NCBI GenBank assembly: GCA_039707655.1
Contig: CM077676.1
Span: 79,655,395-79,719,394, forward strand
Source: Elymus sibiricus
Taxonomy: Eukaryota > Streptophyta > Magnoliopsida > Poales > Poaceae
DNA length: 64,000 bases
Direction: 5' to 3'
Part shown: piece by piece, positions 34,489 to 46,218 of the stretch
How the letters are laid out: each line of letters begins with the position of its first letter
How positions within the stretch are numbered: position 1 is the first letter of the stretch
Translations under genes and position numbers: made by a program
The notes under the pieces: generated by a model
Told to the model about the DNA's origin: nothing
What the model saw: only the letters and a program-made list of their open reading frames with translations
Databases searched by the model: none

Positions 34489-36251
34489 GCATCCCCAAGC
34501 TTAATTCCTGCTCGTCCTCGAGTAGGTAAATTATAGACGTAGTCTATAATTTGACATGAAGACATAAATACTCAACCATGCTAACAAGCAACCATGGCTT
34601 TCAAAATATCAACGCTAAAGAAAGTTATCCCTAGCCCATTATGCTCAATCATTGATCCATTCATGAAACACACTCCAATATTAGCTACATCCAATGCACA
34701 AGTATGACAATAGTGTTCCCTAGTTGGTGCTTTATAAGAGAAGATGGAGACTCAAGTAAAAATAAAAATTGCATAAAAGTAAATAGATAGGCCCTTCGCA
34801 GAGGGAAGCAGAGATTTGTCAAATGTGCCAGAGCTCAATGCTGAAATTAAAGAGATAAAATATTTTGAGATGCGTGCTTTTTCTGTCAACGAAAACGACC
34901 GAGAATTCCCATTATTTTCCATGCTAGACACATCATAGGTGGTTCTGAAACAGAAAGTAAAGTTCATTTCCTTTCCACCATTCTTTCACAATCCATGGCT
35001 ATCCGTATCCACGGGTTCCCTCCATACCAACACTTTCCAAGGAATTTTGTTGTAATTAATTTTTGATTTCATTGTGGGACTGGGCATCCCTATTACCAAC
35101 CATTCTCTCGTGCAATGACAAGTGAATAAACACTCATCGTGAGAATAACACACCTAGCATGGAAAATAATGGCCACCCCCTGCCGCTTCATGAGCGGTAC
35201 GGGCACACAAAACGGAAAAATTATTTTGAAAATTAGAGTTGGCACACGCAAATTTACTTGGAACGGCATTGAAATATCGCATATAGGTAGATATAGTGGA
35301 CTCATTTAGCGCAACTTGGGTTTAAGGATTTTGGATGCACAAGCAGTATTTCCGCTTAGTACAAATGAAGGCTAGCAAATAGATTGAGAAGCAACCAACC
35401 AAAAAACGAAAACGGTCATAAACATGCATTAAACATAACTAACACCGAATAATGCACCATAAGTAGGATATAATTTCGTTGCATAACTATTGACTTGATG
35501 TGCATGCATAGGGAATCACAAACCTTAACACTAATATTCTTACTAAATCACAATTACTCACTAACATGACTCACATATTATCATTTCCATATCGCAAAAC
35601 TATTGCAAGGAATCACACTTATCATATCCAATGATCTATATGAAAGTTTTTATTATATCCCTCTTGAATATTCATCACTTTGGGACCAAATTCATATCTT
35701 GTGCAAATTACCGTTACTATTATCATCTCTCAAAAATATTTAAGTGAAGCATGAGAGTGCAAATATTTCTTCAAAATTTCAATCTTATCAATTCTCAAAA
35801 TAATATAAGTGAAGCATGAGAATTCATTTCTTCAAAATTTTAATCTTTTCAACTCTCAAAATAATATAAGTGAAGCAAGAGAGTTTATTTCTTCAAAATA
35901 TAGCCACCACCATGCTCAAAAAGATTTAAGTGAAGCACTAGAGCAACTGCCTAGCTCAAAAAAATTAAGTGAAGCACATAGAGTATTCTATCAAATGATG
36001 ATGAACGTGTGGCTCTCTCAAAATAGGTGTGTTCAGCAAGGATGATTGTGACAAACTAAAAAGCAAACAAAGCAAAGACTCATATAATACAAGACGCTCC
36101 AACCAAAACACATATCATGTGACGAATAAAAATATAGCTCCAAGTAAAATTACCGATGGTTGGTAGAAGAAAGAGGGGATGCCTTCCGGGGCATCCCCAA
36201 GCTTAGATGCTTGAGTCTTCCTTGAATATTACCTTGGGGTGCCTCGGGCAT
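34489..36251. other. Athila III non-coding interior, left part
   Basis: AT-rich, co-linear with Athila II 27136-28870 but lacking a piece just after the polypurine region (junction TAGGTAAATTATAGACG at about 34523-34540). Carries the densest ATAAGTGAAGC/TTTAAGTGAAGC array (35735-35985, about six copies). A short plus-strand ORF here is a by-product of that array. Confidence 0.6.
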
Positions 36252-37334
36252 TGTAACACCCTGGATTTTGCCTCTTTCTTTTATTTGGACTTATTTGGAT
36301 TTATTGAATGTTTTATTTGCATTTGGGTTTTCCAGTCATTTCTTTTGGACTTACCACTTGGATTTTTTTTTTGATTTTCTTCCAAGTGGGTTCCTTCATC
36401 CTTAAACCCTCCCTGGACCTCATCCCTCTCATAATAATTCCATTAGGTATTTTTATTTAATGGCATTATACCCTTTTTCTCTCTGAAAATGCCTCTTTTC
36501 TCACTAAGCTCTTAAGCAACACCAATTTTTGTTGCCCAGAAAATTCCAAGAAAATTCCCAAATATTCTTTGGGTCATGCCTCACCTTCCTATGCAGAAAT
36601 ATCCCATGGTCATTTGGGAAATTTCAGCCCAGGAAAATATTTTTGCTTCTGGACAGAAAAGTCACTTTGTGAAGCAACTATATTATTCCTTGATCTTTTT
36701 AATCTGAAATTTTTACCACTTAATGACCTTCCTAAGTAATGCTTAAACGCCTAAAACTAGCCCCAGAATCTTAGCCGTTTGTCCTCAGCATTTGGAGCAA
36801 GTTTCTGTCCCGAAACTTTGCAGCTCCCTCTTGTCACCTCCAGTGAGCCATTTGGCAAGCCCAGCGCATTTATAGGCAAAGCTTTGAGAGGACTTCACGG
36901 TGGACACGGTTTGGCAGTGCCGAAAGCAACCCGCGTGCCTGTGCATGCGGTGACCGCGTGCGGGCAGGGTGTAATGCACGCGCTCTGTGCGCTCTGCCTG
37001 TCGGGTCCGATCGGCCGCCGTCCAACCACCCTCCCCGCGACACCTCTCAATGTCTCAGCGCCGCAGCCAACCCCCGTGCGCCACCCAATCCCCTCCCTGC
37101 TCCTCCCCGACGCCGGAATGCAGCTCGCCGGAAGAGGCCGAGAGCTAGCGGCGGGAACAGTGAGCTCGCGTGCCCGTTTTTCGTGCGTAGTGCGCACCAC
37201 TGTGGCCGCACGCGTGCACCGCGTTGCCCTGTGCTCCTCTGCTTCACCCCACGCCGTTGCCCGAGTCCTCACCGTCCCCGGTTCGACCTCCCGCTCAGCT
37301 CCGGCGGAACCCCGAGCTCTGCCTCACCTCCTCC

Positions 37335-37343
37335 TATAAATAG
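37335..37343 (+). promoter_or_regulatory. TATA box of the solo LTR
   Basis: TATAAATAG, same word as at 49551 and 56225 in the related LTRs; a GC-rich leader follows. Confidence 0.7.
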
Positions 37344-39536
37344 AGCACTCCCCCGATCGTTCTAGCCATCCCAACCCACCTATCCACCCTCAAATCGAAC
37401 TCTAGAAGCTGGTGGCAACGCCGGGAAGGCCTCTGGCCTTCGAACCTCGCCGGCGACCGCCACGGATCCCCCTCCTCCGAGCACTCAAGATAGACCACCT
37501 CAGCTCCAACCACTGCCACCAACGAGACCGTAGCCACCTCCTGAGCACGACGGTAGCAAGAACTCACCGGATTGTCGCCGGAAACGCCGACTCCAATCAG
37601 CTCCGCCGCCGCCGTCTCTGGAGAAGATCGCCGCGACTCCGTTCGACCACCCCAGCCTGCGCTTCGGGTACGTACTTGACCGTCTCGTCGAGCTCATCCC
37701 GTTCCCCTCCTCTCCGGTGATCGCCGACGTCTCCTCGCCGGAGAAACGCCGACGACAGCGCCGCCGCCCCCTGTTCCCTCCCTCTCCTCTGTTTAACCCT
37801 GCCAGCGGGTCCCGCTCGTCAGCCTCTCACTCGGCCGCCCGAAGCGGTATAAGTGGAGGCGTATTCGCCGAATACGCTTTCGACGTGGCCGCTTCTGTTT
37901 TTCTTTTTATTTCAGATTTTGACCAGATCTAATCCAACTTTTACCAGCTATAACTTTTAATCTATAAGTCCAAATGATTTGATTCTTTTTGCTACTGGTT
38001 TATAAAATTCCAAAGTTTCTGTATGCCAAGTTTCAGAATTTTTCTTGCTGTTGAGAATTTCTGGTGCAATAAACAGTGTTATGTGACATTTTCTTTTTGC
38101 ATTTAATTTAATTTCAGAAGAACCTAGTTGTGTTGGAGAAGGCCAGGAGTACTGTGACAATCCTCTGAACCAAGGCAAGCCACAACATTCATATACAAGG
38201 ATGGCATTGCAATGACTTGGTTTAATTGAATTAAATTCATCCTTTATTCACTATTAAAATGATTTGCTATATAAATCTTATTGCATAAACTTTGTTCTGT
38301 CATACCGATAATTTATGCAGTAGGATACATGCTTTCTTGCTAGTGTGCAGTAGGTATCATGGCATATACTCGTATGACAACATGATGCATTTGTTATTCT
38401 TGACCGTGACCCGTGCACCCATTCATTCACTATGGCTCGAATCATTTTCTTTTCAAGTTAAACTTGATAATAATCCAACTTGAACATGTTGTTGATCGAG
38501 TCATGGTGCCACCGAATCGAGCTCACCAGTGCAACCACACTTGCCTGGATGGGGAGGCCCTAATGCGGTCTATTGTCATGCCTCTCGCCGGTGCCTCCTA
38601 CGAGGGAAGGTTGTGCTCTGGCGCTACCCTGGCCCGGTAGGCAGTCATAACCTTGAGGACCCAAGTTTTGATGGTACCGAGGTCCCCGTTTGGGACAATT
38701 TTGATGTTTGGCCACGACGGTGGCAGCCACAGAGGTGGCAGATGTCACATGTTGACATCAGGGTCACCCAGGACATAGCCCAAAGGGGAGTTTGTCGGAG
38801 TGGCCGGGAGAGTGTCATGCAATAGATTGGTTTTATCAGAATGTCGTTGGTCCACCCGAATGGGAGAACGAGGCCATGAATTCCGTAGTGTGGGTACAGT
38901 GTATTAACCTCTGCAGAGTGTATAATCTATCGATAGCCGCGTCCTCAGATATGGACACAGTTCGTAGTAGGTCACACCGTGGGTCAACAGAAATAATTAA
39001 CTTGCACACTAAGATTCACAAGATGGCACATGCAGAAATGGTGATCGAGGATCACTATGAAAGGTATGAATGTGATCAAGTAAGGATCACGTTGGCAAGT
39101 GATGAACGGTGGTTACGCGGTAACCCCGAGATGGTAAGTTGGTCCCGAAGACCATGGCAATGTTTCACGCACATCTCATGTTGAGTAGCATCTTGCTCAT
39201 GCATTAAATCTGTTAAATGCCTTGTTATTGTTTGTCGCACTTGTTTTGTTTGCTGTGAGCTTGCGAGTACATTCAAAGTACTCACCTGGCTTATCATGCC
39301 AGATGCAGGAGAAGCTGTGCCAGGAGTTGATGTCGAGCAGTATGTCGCGATCTAGGCTGTGTCCCTGTGGAATGGAGTTTCGCTACCCCGTCATTCCGCT
39401 GCCGCATAGTAGTTCCCTTATCATCGAGGCCCCTGCCATGTCTACTAAATAACGTACATAAGTGCAGCCGCACCGTGTGTGCCGCTTGGCCTCGCTTATC
39501 ATGTTAGATGTAAACCAATGTTTCCGCTAAGAGATC

Positions 39537-39542
39537 AATAAA
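39537..39542 (+). terminator. Polyadenylation signal in solo LTR
   Basis: AATAAA about 100 bases before the LTR end, in the expected place for the R/U5 region of a plant LTR. Confidence 0.5.
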
Positions 39543-39642
39543 GCGGTTGTTTTCTGTACCAAGTTGTTGTGTATTGCCAGAAGACTTGATCTCTGGGCTG
39601 GCAATGCAAGGTAAACCGGTTGCTCTGAGCCGGGGTGCCACA

Positions 39643-40319
39643 GGCATCCCCAAGCTTAGGCTCTTACTACTCCTTATTCCTTCATCCATCGTGATCTCAC
39701 CCAAAACTTGAAAACTTCAATCACACAAAACACAACAAAACCTTCGTGAGATCCGTTAGTATAACAAAACAAATCACTACTTTAAGTACTGTTGCAAACC
39801 CATTCATATTTTAGTTTTGCATTATTCCTACTATACTCTAACTTCACCATGGCTTATACCGCCCCCCCCCCCCCCCCCCGATACAATCCATAGATTCATC
39901 AAAACAAGCAAGTAGTGCATCAAAAACAGAATCTGTCAAAAACAGAACAGTCTGTAGCAATCTATTTAAAAGCCATACTTCTGTAACTCCAAAAATTCTG
40001 AAACATTAGGACAACGTGGGAAATTCATATACCAATACTGTGTAAAAATTTCAGATTTTTTCGACGCTCCAGTACAAAAACAAAATTCGGGCACTGGACG
40101 CAAAACTTTATGTTTTCCAAACAACATCAATTATACTATCTTCCAAATCATCATAAAGGCTTTACTTGGCACAAACACTAATTAAGAACACAAAAACACA
40201 ATCATACCAGTAGCATAATTGTGAAAACACACAATAACAAAAAATAATATTTTATTCATTGGGTTGCCTCCCAACAAGCGCTACTGTTTTATGCCCCTAG
40301 CTAGGCATAATGCATATTT
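39643..40319. other. Athila III non-coding interior, right part
   Basis: Continues the Athila II-like sequence (28875-29460) after the solo LTR. Contains a 19-20 base C homopolymer near 39865-39883. The homology to Athila II ends near the shared GGGTTG(C/T)CTCCCAACAAGC (about 40261), after which gag-PR begins. Confidence 0.6.
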
Positions 40320-40979
40320 TCAAGTATTGTCATCTTTCAAGTTGATTCCATAAGTGGCCCTCATAATTACTTCATATGGTGCTTTAATTATTTTCCTAGG
40401 GAAATGCTCCATACCATTTTTTAGTGGAAACTGAAATTTTATATTCCCTTCTTTCATATCAATAACGGCACCTATACTTAGTAAGAACGGTCTACCAAGT
40501 ATTATGGGGCAAGAAGAATTGCATTCAATGTCAAGCACAATAAAATCAACGGGCACATAGTTCCTATTTTCAAATATAAGAACATCATTAATTCTACCCA
40601 AAGTCTTTTTAATAGTAGAATCCGCAAGATGCAAATTAAGAGAACATTCATCTATATTGGTGAAACCTAGCACATCACATAAAGATTTTGGAATTGTGGA
40701 AACGCTAGCACTCAAATCACATAAAGCATTGCACTCATAATTTTTAATTTTAACTTTAATGGTGGGTTCCCATTCATCATATAATTTTCTAGGAATTGAA
40801 ATTTCTAGTTCTAACTTTTCTTCTAACGCTTTCATCATTGCTTCTACGATGTGTTTAGTAAAAGCCTTGTTTTGCTCATAAGCGTTGGGTGAATTTAACA
40901 TGGATTGTAACAAAGAAATGCACTCAATCAAAGAACAATTATCATAATTAAAATCTTTGTAATCCAAGAGAGTGGGCAC
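40320..40979 (-). pseudogene. Athila III aspartic protease region
   Basis: Frame with NALCDLSASVSTIPKSLCD and ILGRPFLLSIGAVIDM, the two landmarks of Athila-type retropepsins. The active-site D-L-S-A is an unusual form of D-L-G-A. A single-base frameshift near 40990 separates it from gag. The frame ends at 40320 with no RT following. It would have matured Gag; now unlikely to work. Confidence 0.75.
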
Positions 40980-40996
40980 ATCGCTATTTAAAGTTT

Positions 40997-42403
40997 TTAC
41001 CTCTCCAAACCCACTTTAGCAATTGTTTCATTCAGATTTTCACCCTCCGAATTATGGGAACGCCTACTAGCTAAAGTTGACTCTTCTTCAGTCCCCTTTT
41101 CATCAAGTTTTATATTGCTAAACAAAGAATCAATAGACGAAACACCAATCATTTTAATATCCTCATCATTACTACGATAGAAACCTGGAGGAATCGCTTT
41201 TTCTAAAAATTCTCGTTTAGCTTTTAGCATAGCGGTTCTTTTCTTACTCTCATCCATGCAGACATATAAAGCTTTAATTGATTCACTAATATCAATTTTG
41301 GGTGGCAAAATTTTAGTCTTAAGATTTTCCACATCATGAATAATTCTATCAATGCTCCTAGACATATCATCAAGTTTACTCAATTTTTCTTCTATCGTAG
41401 TGTTGAAAACTTTTTGAGCATTAATAAATTCTTTAATATTATTTTCAAGATCAGAGGGCATCCTATTATTATTATAAGAATTACCATAAGGATTGCCATA
41501 ATTATTAGAGGAATTTCCAGGAAATGGTCTAGCGTTGAAATTACCTCTATAAGCATTATTATTAAAATTGTTTCGCGAGACAAAACTCACATCTACGGGA
41601 TCATTATTTTGCTCAATCAAAGTGGACAATGGCACATCATTAGGATCAATATGAGCATTTTTACTAGCAACCAATTTCATAAGCGCATCGACTTTATCAC
41701 TCAAAGTACTAATTTCTTCAATAGAATTCACTTTTTTACTAGTAGGTGTTCTTTCAGTATGCCATTGTGAATAATTTGCCATAATATTATCAAGCAATTT
41801 AGTAGCTTCTCCCAAAGTAATTTCCATAAAAGTACCACCCGCGGAGGAATCTAAAAGATTTCTAGAAACAAAATTCAATCCCGCATAAAAAAATTGTATG
41901 ATCATCCATAAGTTTCAACCATGAGTAGGGCAATTTCTTATCATTAATTTCATCCTCTCCCAAGATTGGGCAACATGTTCATGATCAAGTTGCTTAAAAT
42001 TCATAATTTGATTTCTAAGAGAAATAATTTTCGCGGGAGGAAAATACTTGGTAATAAAAGCTTCTTTACACCTATCCCAAGAATCGATACTATTTCGTGG
42101 TAAAGATGAGAACCAATTTTTTGCACGATCCCGCAATGAGAACGGGAATAATTTTAATTTCACAATATCATTATCCACATCTTTTTTCTTTTGCATGTCA
42201 CACAATTCTATGAAAGTGTTAAGATGGGATGCAGCATCTTCATCAGGACTACCAGAAAATTGTTCTTTCATAACAAGATTTAACAAAGCGGTATTAATAT
42301 CACAAGTCTCCGCTCTAGCGATGAGAGGAGCAATCGGAGTACTAATAAAATCATTATTATTAGTATTGGAAAAATCACACAATTTTGTATTTTCTTGAGA
42401 CAT
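40997..42403 (-). pseudogene. Athila III gag
   Basis: Start chosen at ATG 42403 (MSQENTKLCDF), about 180 bases after the primer site. The capsid (Retrotrans_gag) region has QFSGSPDEDAASHLNTFIEL and LFPFSLRDRAKNWFSSLP, typical of Athila. An in-frame TGA (about 41913) separates it from the next frame (41905-40997), which includes SAGGTFMEITLGEA, Asn-rich linkers and a C-terminal coiled coil (DLENNIKEFINAQKVFN). Gag forms the particle that packages the element RNA. One stop and a frameshift at the end; otherwise well preserved. Confidence 0.85.
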
Positions 42404-42582
42404 CGTAACTACGCAAACAAGATAACAAGCAAACAAGAAAAAGGCAAACGGAAAATATTTTTGTATTTTTTTTGTAAAAACATTTTAGAAGTGGGGGAGA
42501 TGAAAACGAGAGGCAAATGGCAAATAAAATAAATGCAAGGAGATGAGAGTTTATGCAAAGGTACTTGATAGATGTTGATGAT

Positions 42583-42603
42583 GTCTCCCCGGCAACGGCT
42601 CCA
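42583..42603 (-). other. Athila III primer binding site, tRNA-Asp type
   Basis: Minus strand TGGAGCCGTTGCCGGGGAGAC; one change (GCC to AGC context) from the usual GGCGCC. Confidence 0.8.
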
Positions 42604-42614
42604 GAAATTCTTCC

Positions 42615-44169
42615 TCCTACTTGTAGCTTGCGTTGGTATTTTCCCCGAAGAGGAAGGGATGATGCAGCACAGTAGAGATAAGTATTTCCCTCAGTTATGA
42701 AACCAAGGTTATCGAACCAGTAGGAGAATCACGCAACACCTCGTTAGAAGCACCTGCACACAAATAACAAATCCTTGCACCCAACGCAAACGAGGGGTTT
42801 TCATTCCCTTGGCGGTCAATTGCAAGATTAAATTGTATGTGATGGATAGATAGATTGAAACAAAAATACAAAATAAAATAAATAAAATAAAATGGCAGCA
42901 ATATTTTTAGGGTTTTAGTAATATGATTTAGTTAGACCCGGGGGCCATAGTTTTCACTAGAGGCTTCTCTCGAGAAAATAGCATACGGTGGGTAGACAAA
43001 TTACTGTTGGGCAATTGATAGAAAAGCAAATAATCATGACGATATCCAAGGCAATGATCATGTATATAGGCATCACGTCCGAGACAAGTAGACCGACTCC
43101 TGCCTGCATCTACTACTATTACTCCACACATCGACCGCTATCCAGCATGCATCTAGTGTATTAAGTCCATAAAGAATGGAGTAACGCCTTAAGAACGATG
43201 ACATAATGTAGACAAGATAAACTCATGCATGAATAAACCCCCATCTTTTTACCCTTAATAGCAACGATACATACATGTCATGTCCCTTTCTGTCACTGGG
43301 ATTGAGCACCGCAAGATCGAACCCATTACAAAGCACCACTTCCCATGGCAAGATAAATCAATCTAGTTGGCCAAACCAAATCAATAGATCGGAGAAGAAA
43401 TACAAAGCTATAATAATCATGCATAAAAGAGATCAGAGAAGACTCAAATAATATTCATGGATAATCTGATCATAAACTCACAATTCATCAGATCCCAACA
43501 AACACACCGCAAAAAGTGATTACATCGGATAGAACTCCAAGAACATCGAGGAGAACATTGTATTGAAGATCAAAAAGATAGAAGAAGCCATCTAGCTACT
43601 AACTATGGACCCGAAGGTCTGTGGTAAACTACTCACGCATCATCGGATGGGCAGCAAGGTTGATGTAGAGCCCCTCCGTGATCGATTCCCCCTCCGGCGG
43701 AGTACCGGAGAAGGCCTCCAGATGGGATCTCTCAAGAACAGAAACTTGCGGCGGGGAAAAAGTATTTCGTGGACTCCCCTGAGGGTTTCTAATTTTTCCT
43801 AAATTTATAGTGGTGGAATTAGGTCAAACGGAGCTGAGGAGACGAGGCACCAGGGCGCGCTAGCCCCCCCCCCCCCCAAGGCGCGCCCTGGTGGCTCGTG
43901 GCCACCTCCTCTGGCGTCTGGTCTTCTCCCGAAGCTTCTAGTGTTTATCTTGTCCAGAAAAAAATCTCCAAAAAGTTTCGTGGCATTTTGACTTCATTTG
44001 GTATTGATTTTCTGTAAAATGAAAACAGCAACTGGCACTGGGCACTAAGTTAATAGGTTAGTCTCCAAAAATGATATATAATTGCTGTAAATGCATATAA
44101 AAACATCCAAGATTGATAATATAACAGCATGGAACAATCAAAAACTATAGATACGTTGGAGACGTATCA
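42615..44169 (-). repeat. Athila III right LTR (5' LTR in element sense)
   Basis: 1555 bp. Left tip is TCCTACTTG instead of TGCTACTTG, one change in the terminal dinucleotide. Contains a C-rich run near 43866-43877. TSD GCTGC follows. Confidence 0.92.
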
Positions 44170-44174
44170 GCTGC

Positions 44175-44222
44175 CGGGGCCCCTAGCCGGCAGCCGACGG
44201 CCTCGCCAGCTTCGGGGACTAC
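44175..44222 (+). other. Tat element 2 polypurine region
   Basis: Short GC-rich stretch between Athila III and the 3' LTR, ending TTCGGGGACTAC directly before TGTCGG. This is where plus-strand priming is expected. Confidence 0.6.
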
Positions 44223-45047
44223 TGTCGGGGGGATAACCCCCGGGTAGGCTCATCAACACTTAACCATTTTCGAAACAACGGGGCGACCAGCACCCCTTGA
44301 CCCGGCCCGCTCACCAGCCGGCCTGGAGGCCCAGGGCCAGCCAGGCATGACGATGAAGCTTGACCCGGGGACACTGAAGGCGGCGGACGCCCATGCCGGC
44401 ATCAGCTCCAGCTGGCCAGGTGACAAGACAGCCCTCCACGACGGAGCCAGCATGGCTACAGTGCGCGCCGCCCTGAAGACCGGGCAAGCATGGCTGCAGC
44501 ACGCCCTGAAACCACGGCCCAGGGTCGGCGGCGACGACCTGGCGTGGCACTGTAGCTGAACAGTGCCCCCCGCTATATGACGCAAGTGAAGACATGCTAC
44601 AGTGCCGGACGGCCGGCGTGTCCCACTGTCCGGCATGAGGCGATGACAACTAGGCCCCGCACCCTAGTAGATTACCATTGTAACCCTGGGGAGCCGGCCT
44701 ATAGGACCCCCAGGGAGCCCTCCATGCAAGGGGGCTGGATCCTGAGTTCTCCCCCCCCCCCCCACGCGAAGCATCCCACCATTTCATCAGGAGAAAGAGA
44801 GAGCTAGTCCTCCTTCCTCCTCCACCCACACAGCTCAAGGAGCGCCATTGTAGCTCGTCTAATGATCCATCTAGTTGAGCTTGCAGGACTAGGGGTGTTA
44901 CCTCCCCCAGAAGGCCCCGAACCTGGGTACATCGTGTGTCGTCCACCGCTTGTCCCCATTCTCGCCTCCGGAACCCTCCGACGTCCTCCGGCCCCAACCA
45001 CGTTCGATTAGCCTACCCATGGCATCTACCGTGAGCACACCACGACA
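44223..45047 (+). repeat. 3' LTR of Tat element 2
   Basis: 825 bp, TG...CA, TSD AAGAC at 45048-45052. Contains a C homopolymer near 44750-44763 and a ~24-base segment (44693-44716) absent from the 5' LTR. Confidence 0.93.
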
Positions 45048-45222
45048 AAGACGCCCATTCTGCACCACATCATTTTGCTGCTGATGTTGAGGATGAAGTG
45101 GAGGATCATGATGATGCTAGAGAGGTTGAGGATGAAGAGGAGGAAAATGATGGGGTACCAAATGTTCACCACGAAAGAGATGAAGCATTAGGGGTTTCAG
45201 TTCCTACTAGTGTTGTGTAAGA
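45048..45222 (+). pseudogene. CACTA transposase C-terminus
   Basis: Resumes the transposase frame interrupted at 7837, after TSD AAGAC. It encodes an acidic tail (DEVEDHDDAREVEDEEEEND) and ends SVPTSVV followed by TAA at about 45220. Such acidic C-termini are usual in plant TNP2-type proteins. Removing Tat element 2 and one TSD copy leaves the frame open. Confidence 0.8.
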
Positions 45223-46218
45223 AATTTGGCGTAAATTTGAGCAGGGCAATGAATAATGCGAATGAAGAGAAAACTACGGCTATCAAAAAGAGACTTGATG
45301 AACTTGATGCCCTGGTTAGGTACATCATCGGGGTTGGGGTACCAGGATGCCGTGAAACTAAGTCATGTGTCTAATTTTATACTGCGGTTTTTTACCATGA
45401 CTGGTTATTGTAATGTCTGAGAGAGTCTGTTTGACAATTGTTAAGTTTGCGGTTTTATAAAAGCAGCGGCATCTCAATTTGCATTCAAATTCACATTTTG
45501 CACAAATTCATATCAAAATTGTCAAATATGCCCGCCAATTTTTGCAAAATAGAACAAATTGACCGCGCGTACAAACTGTGACGGTTATGGACGTCGTCAC
45601 CGGTGTATGGTCCCACATGTAAGAAACCACGTCACCCACATATGGACCCGCCTGCCAGCATCCACATCAGCACAACAATGGGCCCACATGTCAGAACCGT
45701 TGACAGGTCAGACGACACATCGTCACCAAAAAATGATGCCTGGTCCCACTTGTAAGCAGCCACGTCAGCATCTTCTAGGCCCATATGTCAGCAACGTTCA
45801 CCGGTCAAAACTGACGCCGATTTATTACTGACGGGACCGTCGACGATAAAACCCATGGTGGACCCACATGGAAGAAGCCATGTTAGCAACTGCTAGCCCT
45901 ACCTGTCAGAATCTTTGACCAGTCTAACCCACGGACCGATCACCGGTGACGAGATTATCGTCGCCAAAATTATTTTAGGTGACAGATTGGGCCATCATAG
46001 GTGACATTCTGGGACGTCACCTAACACGACCACCGGTGACATTTTTTGGTCCGTCACCTAACATGCGAACTTGCGTGACGAAAAAAGTGGTACCGTCAAA
46101 ATTTTATTTCTATGATGGCGCTTCGGTGATAGTGGAGGTGATGATTGACCGAAAAACGTCACCAGTGTATTTTACATGACGAAAATGAGTTATACATGAC
46201 ACTAGTGAAGCGTTGCAA
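45223..46218. other. CACTA 3' region and subterminal repeats
   Basis: 45223-45560 is AT-rich 3' flank of the transposase gene, with a short plausible coding remnant (AMNNANEEK-like) near 45240-45330. From 45560 to 46120 there are many short palindromic words: CACCGGTGAC (several), GGTGACATTTTTTGGTCCGTCACC and CCACATGTMAG repeats. These resemble the subterminal motifs bound by CACTA regulator proteins. Confidence 0.65.

Larger units (their letters stand above)
36252..39642 (+). mobile_element. Chromovirus-type solo LTR (TGTAACACCC...GTGCCACA)
   Basis: 3391 bp beginning TGTAACACCCTGG and ending GGGGTGCCACA, flanked by the exact 5-bp TSD GGCAT (36247-36251 and 39643-39647). No primer site or coding region. 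It shares ends and layout with the LTRs at 47863 and 54539: AT-rich U3, a GC-rich leader after the TATA box (37335-37343), and a polyadenylation signal AATAAA at 39537-39542. Related to, but clearly diverged from, those LTRs. The empty site is preserved in Athila II at 28860-28879. Confidence 0.9.
32924..44169 (-). mobile_element. Athila III: Athila-group LTR element with gag and protease but no RT/integrase
   Basis: LTRs 32924-34488 and 42615-44169, TSD GCTGC (32919-32923 and 44170-44174, exact). Primer site on the minus strand TGGAGCCGTTGCCGGGGAGAC (42583-42603). The interior has gag (42403-40997) and protease (40979-40320), then directly the non-coding 3' region shared with Athila II. RT, RNase H and integrase are absent. 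A chromovirus-type solo LTR (36252-39642) is nested inside. Non-autonomous. Confidence 0.93.
7838..45047 (+). mobile_element. Tat-type Ty3/gypsy LTR retrotransposon (element 2), 37.2 kb with nested insertions
   Basis: LTRs at 7838-8650 and 44223-45047 both begin TGTCGGGGGGATAACCCCCG and end CACCACGAYA. The 5-bp TSD AAGAC is at 7833-7837 and 45048-45052. Order: LTR, tRNA-Lys primer site, gag remnant, protease, RT, RNase H, second (archaeal-type) RNase H, integrase, spacer, antisense gene, polypurine tract, LTR. The second RNase H and the antisense gene define the Tat lineage. Stops and frameshifts occur throughout. Five Athila-group or solo-LTR insertions inflate it; without them it would be about 10-11 kb. 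Confidence 0.93.

Noticed and set aside
35809..36045. Plus-strand 78-codon ORF in Athila III
   Set aside because: Generated by the repeated AAGTGAAGC motif array; wrong strand for the element.
36779..37339. Plus-strand 186-codon ORF in the solo LTR
   Set aside because: GC-rich, upstream of the LTR TATA box, and overlapped by other frames of similar length.
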